This document shows positions 1 through 5,574 of a DNA stretch of 9,052 nt, piece after piece (within the stretch, counting starts at the first letter, position 1; each line of letters begins with the position of its first letter). The position numbers and the translations under genes are program-made. Source of the DNA: Verrucomicrobiota bacterium (GTDB lineage: Bacteria; Verrucomicrobiota; Verrucomicrobiia; Opitutales; Opitutaceae); contig JAEYUW010000034.1 in assembly GCA_023432225.1 (NCBI GenBank), positions 1 to 9,052 of the forward strand. The letters are read 5' to 3'. A model generated the notes under the pieces. That model was not told where the DNA came from, made no database searches, and was given only the letters and a program-made list of their open reading frames with translations.

Positions 1-455
1 CGCTTCACCCGCAGATTGGCGTGATCGAGTATCCGGAACGCTATGACCGGATGCTGCTGGCCGACGTCCCCGGGTTGATCGAAGGCGCGAGCGAGAACCG
101 TGGCCTCGGCCACCGGTTTCTGCGGCACATCGAGCGCTGCGCCCTGCTCATGTTCCTGATCGACATGGCGGCCGGGGATCAACGCGACCCGCGGGAGGAT
201 TACACCACGCTGTTGCGCGAACTTGAATTGTACGACCCGGCCCTGTTGAAAAAGCCGCGTTTGGTGGTCGCGAACAAAATGGATCTTGAGTCGGCCAAGG
301 GCCACTTGGCCAAGTTCAAGCGCCGTCACAAAGTCGACATCCTGCCGATCTCCTGTGCCACCGGAGATGGGGTGGATGACTTAAAGGAGGCGCTCTGGAA
401 GCGGGTCCGGAAACCCCGTGGCACCAGCCCCCGGCTCAAGCGGACCGCCGTCTGA
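1..455 (+). CDS. obg: Obg/CgtA family GTPase, 3' part (5' end outside the window)
   Basis: The reading frame is open from the left edge (first full codon at base 3) to TGA at 453-455, so about 150 C-terminal residues are present. The start of the visible protein, LHPQIGVIEY, fits the Obg switch region. It is followed by the G3 block ADVPGLIEGA with the Obg-typical GLGHRFLRHIERC, the G4 block NKMD, and a G5-like block PISCATGDG. Obg is a GTPase that binds the large ribosomal subunit and acts in ribosome maturation. The glycine-rich Obg fold and P-loop must lie upstream of base 1. The protein ends soon after the G domain in a short basic tail, so there is no C-terminal OCT-type domain. The next gene starts 16 nt downstream on the same strand, which suggests co-transcription. 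Family assignment is firm; the symbol could equally be obgE or cgtA. Confidence 0.95.
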   Translation, partial: LHPQIGVIEYPERYDRMLLADVPGLIEGASENRGLGHRFLRHIERCALLMFLIDMAAGDQRDPREDYTTLLRELELYDPALLKKPRLVVANKMDLESAKGHLAKFKRRHKVDILPISCATGDGVDDLKEALWKRVRKPRGTSPRLKRTAV

Positions 456-471
456 ACCGAATTACCCTCCC

Positions 472-996
472 ATGTCCACAGAACACCGGTCGCTCCTGAT
501 GCGTGCCAACCGTCTGCTCGGCGCGCAGTTGGTGGAGCAGAACTACGTGAAGATCGAGGACCTTGAGAAAGCCAATGAGAGGCTGCTCGAGCTGATCAAC
601 ACCGGCACCCCGCGGCAGACGAGCGTCCTGGGCATTCTCGCCTACGAGCTCAAGGCGGTCCGCGAGGAGGACATCCTCATGCACCTGTCGGAGCATGAGC
701 GACTCGGGATCGTCGACCTGCGCCACTACGAGGTGAATGACGACGTGAAGAAGACCCTCGATGTTGGCGCCTGCTGGGCCACCTGGTCGCTACCGTTCGA
801 TCGCGAGGAGGACATCACGAGCATCGCCACCGCGTACTGGCTCAGCCCGGCGGTGCGCACGTTCTGGGAAAAGCACTACGGCGGCGAAATCATCTGGTAC
901 GGCACCACCCTCGAGGTGCTGGCCGACTACTTGGAAAAACTGGTTGTGCCGACGCCCGTGGGGTCGGCTGAAACGTCCGCGGTGACCGCTTCCTGA
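472..996 (+). CDS. Free-standing MshEN/GspE N-terminal-like domain protein, 174 aa
   Basis: ATG at 472 is chosen because it lies just after the obg stop. A GTG at 418 in the same frame would overlap obg and add 18 Pro/Ser-rich residues unlike a folded N-terminus. The protein has no signal peptide or membrane segment. Residues 15-38 (LLGAQLVEQNYVKIEDLEKA and on) and 52-75 (VLGILAYELKAVREEDILMH and on) resemble the two helical repeats of the MshEN domain found at the N-terminus of GspE/PilB ATPases. Residues about 90-160 resemble that domain's second half. There is no Walker motif, so it is not an ATPase. The residues expected at the conserved Arg, Gly and Gln positions of the c-di-GMP-binding motif are replaced (Leu/Val, Asn/Lys, Leu/His), so nucleotide binding is doubtful. 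The adjacent ATPase 2 nt downstream suggests a partner or regulator of that motor. The domain call is by eye from motif memory. Confidence 0.8.
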   Translation: MSTEHRSLLMRANRLLGAQLVEQNYVKIEDLEKANERLLELINTGTPRQTSVLGILAYELKAVREEDILMHLSEHERLGIVDLRHYEVNDDVKKTLDVGACWATWSLPFDREEDITSIATAYWLSPAVRTFWEKHYGGEIIWYGTTLEVLADYLEKLVVPTPVGSAETSAVTAS

Positions 997-998
997 CC

Positions 999-2717
999 AT
1001 GCCGCTCGGAAAGATCCAGTCCCAGATCGTCGACGCCTTGGTGGAGGCCGGCCGGCTGAGCCCGGACCGCCGCGCGGCCATCGCCACCATCCCGGAAGAC
1101 ATCACGGGTGACCGACTCGACAAGCTGCTGCTCGAGGAGAACAACATCTCCCATCTCCAGCTGCTGCTGGCGAAAGGGAAGGCGTTCAACCTGCCGGTCT
1201 TCCACGTCGCCCGCTACCGGACGCACCCGACGACATTCGAGCGCGTTCCACAGGATTTCTGCCGTGAGCACAACGCGCTGCCCGTCGGGCAGGTCGGCGA
1301 CCTGCTGCTCGTGGCGATCGCTAATCCGTTCGACATCGCGCTCGCCGGCAAGCTGCAGGAGATGACCGGACTGCGGGTTGTGCGGATGCTCGCCCGCGAA
1401 AAGGAGATTCAGGAGAAGTTCGCCCGGCCGGACCAGGCGCCCACGGACTTTGCCGATGTGGTCGAGGCGATCGGCGCGGAATTCTCCAACGACAAGGAAA
1501 ACGAAGACGACCTCACGGACGAGGAGAGCGGGCCGATCATCGACCTCGCCAACCGGATCATCGAGGACGCGTACTTCAGCGGCACCTCCGACATCCATAT
1601 CGAGCCTTGGGAAAAGGAGGTCGTCGTCCGCTACCGCATCGACGGTGTATGCCAGGAGAAACTACGGCTGCCCTCCAAGGTCGGCCCGGCGCTCGTCGCG
1701 CGTTTGAAGATCATGTGCAACCTGGACATCGCCGAACGGCGGTTGCCGCAGGACGGGCGCATCGTCTTCAAACAATACACCCGCAAGGGGCTCGACGTCG
1801 ACTTGCGCGTCTCGACGGCGCCGTTGAACCACGGTGAAGGCGTGGTCATGCGTATCCTGGACAAGCAGAAGTCCACGCTGCCCATGACGGCGCTCGGCTT
1901 CTCGGAGGAGAACCTGAAGCGCTATCGTGACGTCATCCGTCAGCCTTACGGCATGATCCTGCACTGCGGGCCGACCGGCTCCGGCAAGTCGATGACGCTC
2001 TACTCGGCGCTCAACGAGATCAACACGCCCGACATCGTCATCCGCACCGCCGAGGATCCGATCGAATACACGCTGCCCGGCATCAACCAAATGCAGATGC
2101 ATCGGCAGATCGGTCTGACGTTCGCCGCCGCGTTGCGCGCGTTTCTCCGTCAGGACCCGGACATCATTCTCGTCGGCGAAATCCGCGACAAAGAAACGGC
2201 GAACATCGCCGTCGAAGCCGCGCTCACGGGTCACTTGCTCATCTCGACGCTGCACACCAACGATGCTCCCAGCACGGTCGCGCGTCTGACCGACATGGGC
2301 ATCGAGTCGTTCATGGTGTCGTCGTCGCTCGTGTGCGTCTGCGCGCAACGCCTCATGCGCCGCGTCTGCAAGACCTGCCGCGTCGCCTACGAACCGGAGG
2401 GGCGCGAGCGCGACATCATGGAACGCGCCATCGGCTGGACCGGCGGCACGATTTTCAAGGCGAACCCGAAAGGTTGCCCGAAATGTGGCGGCACCGGCTA
2501 CAAGGGCCGCGTGGGCATCCACGAGTTGATGGTGACGAACGAGGAATTGATCGAAGGCATCAACAAGGAACTCGAGACTGCCGAACTGAAGAAAATCGCC
2601 ATGCGCGGCGGCATGAAGACGCTCCACCAGGACAGCTGCATCAAGGTGAAGGAAGGCCTGACGACGCTCGCCGAAGCGCTGAGCACCGTGCCGCAAGACA
2701 TGGAACTGCGCGGGTAG
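999..2717 (+). CDS. GspE/PilB-type secretion or type IV pilus assembly ATPase
   Basis: This is a complete 572-aa hexameric motor ATPase of the type II secretion / type IV pilus superfamily. It powers pseudopilus or pilus assembly from the cytoplasmic face of the inner membrane. Residues 1 to about 150 form an N-terminal MshEN-like domain; the rest is the ATPase core. Visible motifs: Walker A GPTGSGKS at 324-331; Asp box RTAEDPIEY from 349, with D353; Walker B DPDIILVGEIRD at 386-397; His box GHLLISTLHTND at 411-422; a tetracysteine zinc site with C457-x2-C460 and C493-x2-C496. The length is normal for the family. ATG 999 follows the preceding TGA by 2 nt, so translational coupling is likely; no Shine-Dalgarno is visible. 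Sequence alone does not separate GspE from PilB, and no other pilus or secretion gene is in view, so no symbol is given. The family call is very secure. Confidence 0.96.
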   Translation: MPLGKIQSQIVDALVEAGRLSPDRRAAIATIPEDITGDRLDKLLLEENNISHLQLLLAKGKAFNLPVFHVARYRTHPTTFERVPQDFCREHNALPVGQVGDLLLVAIANPFDIALAGKLQEMTGLRVVRMLAREKEIQEKFARPDQAPTDFADVVEAIGAEFSNDKENEDDLTDEESGPIIDLANRIIEDAYFSGTSDIHIEPWEKEVVVRYRIDGVCQEKLRLPSKVGPALVARLKIMCNLDIAERRLPQDGRIVFKQYTRKGLDVDLRVSTAPLNHGEGVVMRILDKQKSTLPMTALGFSEENLKRYRDVIRQPYGMILHCGPTGSGKSMTLYSALNEINTPDIVIRTAEDPIEYTLPGINQMQMHRQIGLTFAAALRAFLRQDPDIILVGEIRDKETANIAVEAALTGHLLISTLHTNDAPSTVARLTDMGIESFMVSSSLVCVCAQRLMRRVCKTCRVAYEPEGRERDIMERAIGWTGGTIFKANPKGCPKCGGTGYKGRVGIHELMVTNEELIEGINKELETAELKKIAMRGGMKTLHQDSCIKVKEGLTTLAEALSTVPQDMELRG

Positions 2718-2721
2718 GGGC

Positions 2722-2760
2722 GCGGCTCGAAGGTAGGGCGAGTCTTCCCCGACGAGCCGC
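2722..2760. repeat. GTAG-containing imperfect palindrome (REP-like) after the ATPase gene
   Basis: Perfect 8-nt arms GCGGCTCG (2722-2729) and CGAGCCGC (2753-2760) enclose 23 nt. Inside lies GTAG (2733-2736), followed by a second imperfect pairing of GGCGAGTC with GACGAGCC (6 of 8 pairs). GTAG followed by an imperfect hairpin is the layout of REP elements moved by RAYT transposases. The position, 4 nt after the stop codon, would also suit a transcription terminator, but there is no T-run. I recall similar GGTAGGGCGAG-type repeats in Opitutaceae genomes, which is unverified here. Confidence 0.55.
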
Positions 2761-2771
2761 TGCGGAGTTTG

Positions 2772-2786
2772 GGCCACAAAAAGCAC
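2772..2786. repeat. Short partial copy of the 9-nt-unit repeat arm
   Basis: These 15 bases (GGCCACAAAAAGCAC) match exactly the first 15 bases of the inverted-repeat arm that starts at 2839. Upstream bases also agree loosely (CGGAGTTTG against CGGAGT). It may be a truncated copy or the remnant of a second element. The 52 nt between this copy and the full one contain the hairpin at 2801-2828. Confidence 0.6.
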
Positions 2787-2800
2787 GCGATAGGAAATTC

Positions 2801-2828
2801 GTAGCGGCAACCTGTTACCGCGGGCTAC
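2801..2828. repeat. GTAG...CTAC hairpin (REP-like)
   Basis: GTAG at 2801-2804 and its reverse complement CTAC at 2825-2828 bracket a near-perfect palindrome, GCGGCAACCTGTTACCGC (2804-2821), in which only one pair of the stem mismatches before the 2-nt centre. There is no following T-run, so an intrinsic terminator is unlikely. The head tetranucleotide and hairpin match REP-type architecture, as in the elements at 2722 and 4822. Confidence 0.55.
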
Positions 2829-2838
2829 ATTTCGGAGT

Positions 2839-2976
2839 GGCCACAAAAAGCACAAAAAACGCAAAAGGTCGGAGGAGCTACTGCTGGCCTCTGTGCCCTC
2901 TGCGTCCTCTGTGTTGAAACTGCATCGGTCGCGTCGCAGCCCCGCCGTTTTTGCGCTCTTTGTGCTTTTTGTGGCC
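2839..2976. repeat. Composite inverted repeat made of 9-nt YYYYYGYGY units
   Basis: Two 28-nt arms (2839-2866 and 2949-2976) are inverted copies with 26 of 28 matches. Both resolve into three tandem 9-mers: TTTTTGCGC, TCTTTGTGC, TTTTTGTGG on the right (2948-2974), and the reverse complements of three matching units on the left (2841-2867). Between them, 2888-2914 is a third block of three 9-mers: CCTCTGTGC, CCTCTGCGT, CCTCTGTGT. All nine units fit YYYYYGYGY. The element has no credible gene; reading frames through it give low-complexity Cys/Leu/Phe peptides. I remember such TGTGG-rich repeats from Verrucomicrobia and Planctomycetes genomes, but their origin is unknown to me. Confidence 0.8.
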
Positions 2977-3007
2977 CATCGGCAGTGATTTCCTGCCGTC
3001 CTCCGCT

Positions 3008-3637
3008 ATGTCCTACTGGCCTGAGTTCCTGACGATTGTTGTCGCGCATGCGCTTGCCGTCGCGAGTCCAGGACCGGACTTCGCGCTCGTGTTGCGCCAG
3101 AGCCTCGCGCACGGCCGACGCGTTGCGGTGTGGGCGAGCATCGGCATCGGCAGCGGCATCGCGATCCACGTCGGCTATTGTTCGCTCGGGCTCGGTCTGC
3201 TGCTGAAGGACTCGCCGGTCGCGCTCAACGTCGCGAAATACCTCGGCGCCGCCTACCTGGCGTGGGTCGGCGTGCAGGCGCTGCGGGCGAAGCCGCGCGA
3301 AGGCGATATGGACTTGTCCGAGGGCGACGCCGCGCCGACGAACCGCGCGGCGTGGGTGCAGGGTTTCATCGTCAACGTCCTCAATCCGAAGGCGGCGTTG
3401 TTTTTCATTTCGCTCTACGCGTTGCGCGTGAGTCCGCACACGCCGCCGTTGCTCAAGTTCGGCTACGGCGTGTGGCTCGTGCTTGCGACGATGGCGTGGT
3501 TTTGCCTCGTGTCGGTGTTGTTCACGCAGGCGGAGGTGCGCCGAAGTTTTCTCCGCCACGGCCACTGGATCGATCGTGCGCTGGGCGTAGTCTTTCTGGC
3601 GTTCGCCGCGGCGCTCGTGCTGGCGAAGCTGGGATGA
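3008..3637 (+). CDS. LysE/RhtB family amino-acid exporter
   Basis: This is a 209-aa, strongly hydrophobic inner-membrane protein. Family marks are the N-terminal ASPGPDFALVLRQSLAHGRR (P21, G22, P23, D24) after the first helix and NPKAALFF at 126-133. Six membrane segments can be drawn, near residues 6-20, 38-60, 68-90, 118-142, 150-172 and 186-207, the usual plan and length for RhtB-type exporters. These export neutral or basic amino acids and related metabolites by proton-driven transport; the substrate cannot be read from sequence. ATG 3008 is preferred. A TTG at 2951 in the same frame would start inside the 9-nt-unit repeat and add a repeat-encoded Cys/Leu/Phe leader. No Shine-Dalgarno is visible. 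The gene is likely monocistronic and converges on the lipoprotein gene with 10 nt between stops. Confidence 0.93.
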   Translation: MSYWPEFLTIVVAHALAVASPGPDFALVLRQSLAHGRRVAVWASIGIGSGIAIHVGYCSLGLGLLLKDSPVALNVAKYLGAAYLAWVGVQALRAKPREGDMDLSEGDAAPTNRAAWVQGFIVNVLNPKAALFFISLYALRVSPHTPPLLKFGYGVWLVLATMAWFCLVSVLFTQAEVRRSFLRHGHWIDRALGVVFLAFAAALVLAKLG

Positions 3638-3647
3638 TTCGCCGCGC

Positions 3648-4088
3648 CTACTCGATGCGGCGGAAGAAAGTGCGGCTTAGCTCCGGTGACCCGTCGGGGC
3701 TCTTCTCCAGCAGTTGCGACTCAGAAACTTGCACGAGATCGCCCGAAAACCCGGCAACGGCGTCCATGAGAAAACGAATGCGATAAATGGTGGAATGCGG
3801 AACGCCGAGCGCGCTCCGATCGAGCAGGTCGACAATTTCGATCTCCGTGCCACGCGGCACGGTGCCGATTGGCGTGTGATAGCGGTTCGCGATGCTCACG
3901 CTCGCGAGAAAATACCAGGTAATGGTTTTGTCCGGATACTTGCCGTAGGCTCCGTAGAGCGTCAGAGACTGGAGTGTGACGTAACGAGCGCCGGTTCGTT
4001 CGCCCGCCGGAATCGGCTTCGTGTCGAGCATGATGCAGCCGGCGAGCAGCAGTGCGACGACCGATAGGCAGAAAGCGGCAATGCGCAT
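3648..4088 (-). CDS. Small predicted lipoprotein, function unknown
   Basis: This is a 146-aa protein with a clear lipoprotein signal: MR, a hydrophobic stretch AFCLSVVALLLAGC, and a lipobox LAGC with the lipidated cysteine at residue 18. Residue 19 is Ile rather than Asp, so retention by an Asp+2 rule is not indicated, if that rule applies here. The mature part (about 128 aa) has no motif I recognise. It is mixed in composition, with segments such as TLYGAYGKYPDKTITWYFLA and VPRGTEIEIVDLLDRSA that look like beta strands of a small extracytoplasmic domain. ATG 4088 is supported by an AGGAA ribosome binding site. It lies 39 nt downstream of mnmA on the same strand, so it may be co-transcribed, but nothing links its function to tRNA modification. 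The call is a real gene with unknown role. Confidence 0.85.
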   Translation of the reverse strand: MRIAAFCLSVVALLLAGCIMLDTKPIPAGERTGARYVTLQSLTLYGAYGKYPDKTITWYFLASVSIANRYHTPIGTVPRGTEIEIVDLLDRSALGVPHSTIYRIRFLMDAVAGFSGDLVQVSESQLLEKSPDGSPELSRTFFRRIE

Positions 4089-4094
4089 GCCGCT

Positions 4095-4099
4095 TTCCT
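4095..4099 (-). promoter_or_regulatory. Ribosome binding site of the lipoprotein gene
   Basis: On the minus strand AGGAA lies 6 nt before the ATG at 4088 (AGGAAAGCGGCATG). It is the only convincing Shine-Dalgarno match in front of any complete gene in the window and fixes this start. Confidence 0.65.
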
Positions 4100-4127
4100 G
4101 ATCCGTCGTGCTGCGCTGGTCAATTTC

Positions 4128-5273
4128 TCACACGAACACCCCGCCGCCTAGCAGTTCCTCGCCGCGGTAGAGCGCGAGGATTTGGCCGGAGGCGAGGGCG
4201 CGTTGGGGCGTGGAGAAACGGAGCGTGGCCGCGTAAACGGCTTCGCCGACGCGGCTCTGCGCGTCCGGAATGAACTCCACCGGCACGCGCGGGTCGCGGT
4301 AGCGGACGCGGCACTCGAGCATTGTCGGTTCGGTGATCGGTTCGCCGATGAAGCTCAGACTGTGCACGCGACACTCGTTCGTCCACAGGCCGGGCGCTGC
4401 GGGTCCGTCGAAGGCCACGAGCAGCGCGTGGTCGCTCGCGCGCTTGCCGACGACGACGTAGGCCTGGTTGTCGGTGTTCGATGGAATGCCGATGCCTTTG
4501 CGTTGACCGATCGTGAAATAGTGCAGCCCGCGGTGTTCGCCGAGCACGATGCCGTCAGTAGCGCGCACGATCGGGCCGGGTTGCTCCGGCGCGTAGGCAC
4601 GGAGGAAGTCCGCCATTTTCACTTCGCCGATGAAGCAGATGCCCTGGCTGTCCTTCTTCGTCGCCGTCGGCAGGCCGGCGCGTGCGGCCAGCGCGCGCAA
4701 TTCGGGCTTCGGCAGATCGCCGATCGGGAAACGGGCGAACGCAAGTTGCTGCTGATTGAGCAACGCGAGGAAATAGGACTGGTCTTTGTTTTTGTCGGCT
4801 CCCTCAAGGAGGGCGTAGCGCGTAGCGCAGGCGTCTCGCCTGCCTTCCGCTGGAGAAGGCGGGGACGCCTGCGCTACTTCCACCCGTCGCGCGTAGTGTC
4901 CGGTCGCGAGGCCCTGAAATCCTTCCGCACGGGCGTAGGCGGCGAACACGCCGAACTTCACCCGGCTGTTGCACATGACATCGGGATTCGGCGTCAGTCC
5001 GCGCTGGTAGCCGTCGAGCAGGTAATCGACCACGAGCGAGCGGTATTCGCGCATCAGGTTCACGACGCGGAACTCCAAGCCGAGGCGGTCGCACACGGCG
5101 CGCGCGTCGTCGATGTCCTGCATCCACGGGCAGTGGCCGATGACATTGTCCTCGTTGATCCAGTTCTTCATGTAGGCGCACACGACGTCGTGCCCCTGTT
5201 CCTTGAGGAGCAGGGCGGCGACGGAGCTGTCGACTCCGCCGGAAAGGGCGACGAGGAGGCGTTCGCGGGCCAT
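4128..5273 (-). CDS. mnmA: tRNA-specific 2-thiouridylase MnmA with an in-frame repeat-derived insertion
   Basis: MnmA uses ATP and a relayed sulfur to convert U34 of Lys, Glu and Gln tRNAs to 2-thiouridine in the cytoplasm. This 381-aa protein is slightly longer than usual (E. coli about 368). The PP-loop SGGVDSS is at 11-17. The catalytic cysteine pair is C101 in NPDVMCNSRVKF and C213 in GICFIG. Further family blocks are ATGHYAR (123-129), DKNKDQSYFL (160-169) and HYFTIGQRKG (251-260). Residues 133-151 (VAQASPPSPAEGRRDACATR region) are encoded by a palindromic repeat and sit in a normally variable loop between ATGHYAR and LLEGADKNKDQSYFL; all flanking conserved blocks are intact, so the enzyme is probably functional. 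The start at 5273 matches the usual MnmA N-terminus; no clear Shine-Dalgarno. The gene is divergent from the GH13 gene and probably heads a transcript that continues into the lipoprotein gene. Confidence 0.97.
   Translation of the reverse strand: MARERLLVALSGGVDSSVAALLLKEQGHDVVCAYMKNWINEDNVIGHCPWMQDIDDARAVCDRLGLEFRVVNLMREYRSLVVDYLLDGYQRGLTPNPDVMCNSRVKFGVFAAYARAEGFQGLATGHYARRVEVAQASPPSPAEGRRDACATRYALLEGADKNKDQSYFLALLNQQQLAFARFPIGDLPKPELRALAARAGLPTATKKDSQGICFIGEVKMADFLRAYAPEQPGPIVRATDGIVLGEHRGLHYFTIGQRKGIGIPSNTDNQAYVVVGKRASDHALLVAFDGPAAPGLWTNECRVHSLSFIGEPITEPTMLECRVRYRDPRVPVEFIPDAQSRVGEAVYAATLRFSTPQRALASGQILALYRGEELLGGGVFV
4822..4877. repeat. GTAG-headed palindromic repeat inside mnmA
   Basis: The left arm 4822-4847 begins GTAGCGCAGGCGTC and the right arm 4855-4877 ends with its exact complement GACGCCTGCGCTAC; both arms also share GCCTTC/GAAGGC next to a 7-nt loop. 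Within the left arm a second hairpin is perfect, GCAGGCG-TCT-CGCCTGC (4827-4843). A partial duplication GTAGCGC-GTAGCGC occurs at 4815-4828. The whole element lies in the mnmA reading frame and encodes about 19 residues read as AQASPPSPAEGRRDACATR. I recall GTAGCGCAGGCGTC repeats from Verrucomicrobia and Acidobacteria genomes (unverified here). Confidence 0.8.
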
Positions 5274-5574
5274 GTTTTCTTAGGGAAACGACGTTCGCGT
5301 CCGACGGAACTCAAAACTTGCGTCGCGGATTTGGTGCGGACGTCGCCGCTGCATCGTCGTGGGCTCGCGGCGTGCGCGCGCTCGACAGGGCGACCGCCGA
5401 GTCTACCGTGTGCCGGATGAAACGATTTCTCGATGCGGGGATGGTATGCGGCGCAACGCCCAGGAGGCGTGCGGCCGGCCGTCACGGCATGTTAGGTGCT
5501 CAGGCGAAGGCCGTTTCCGCTTTTTACCTCAATCTCGGTCGCCCCGCACTCGATACGCCAGCCAACCTCGCCGC
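5274..5574. other. Divergent intergenic region between mnmA and the GH13 gene
   Basis: About 300 nt separate the divergent starts at 5273 and 5575, so promoters for both genes should lie here. I could not place a convincing -35/-10 pair in this GC-rich sequence. A perfect 10-nt palindrome CGGCCGGCCG (5472-5481) overlaps a small hairpin GCCG-TCA-CGGC (5478-5488), a possible but unsupported operator. Open frames across the region translate to Arg/Ala/Pro-rich sequence without domain character, so I see no gene in it. Confidence 0.5.

Noticed and set aside
1662..2864. Open frame of 400 codons on the minus strand
   Set aside because: It is antisense to the ATPase core and starts in the repeat island; composition is shadow-like with no motif.
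2841..2974. CRISPR-like array
   Set aside because: The repeats are 9-nt tandem units and inverted arms, without repeat-spacer alternation of 20-40 nt and without cas genes.
2825..3565. Minus-strand frame of 246 codons through the repeat island
   Set aside because: It is antisense to the LysE-type exporter; its C-terminal part is repeat-encoded Cys/Phe low-complexity sequence.
3638..3665. Possible bidirectional terminator between the exporter and lipoprotein genes
   Set aside because: The only stem is GCCGC/GCGGC with a bulge and an 11-nt loop, and no T-run occurs on either side.
4182..5420. Open frame of 412 codons on the plus strand
   Set aside because: It is antisense to mnmA and spans its palindrome; no domain or motif is visible.
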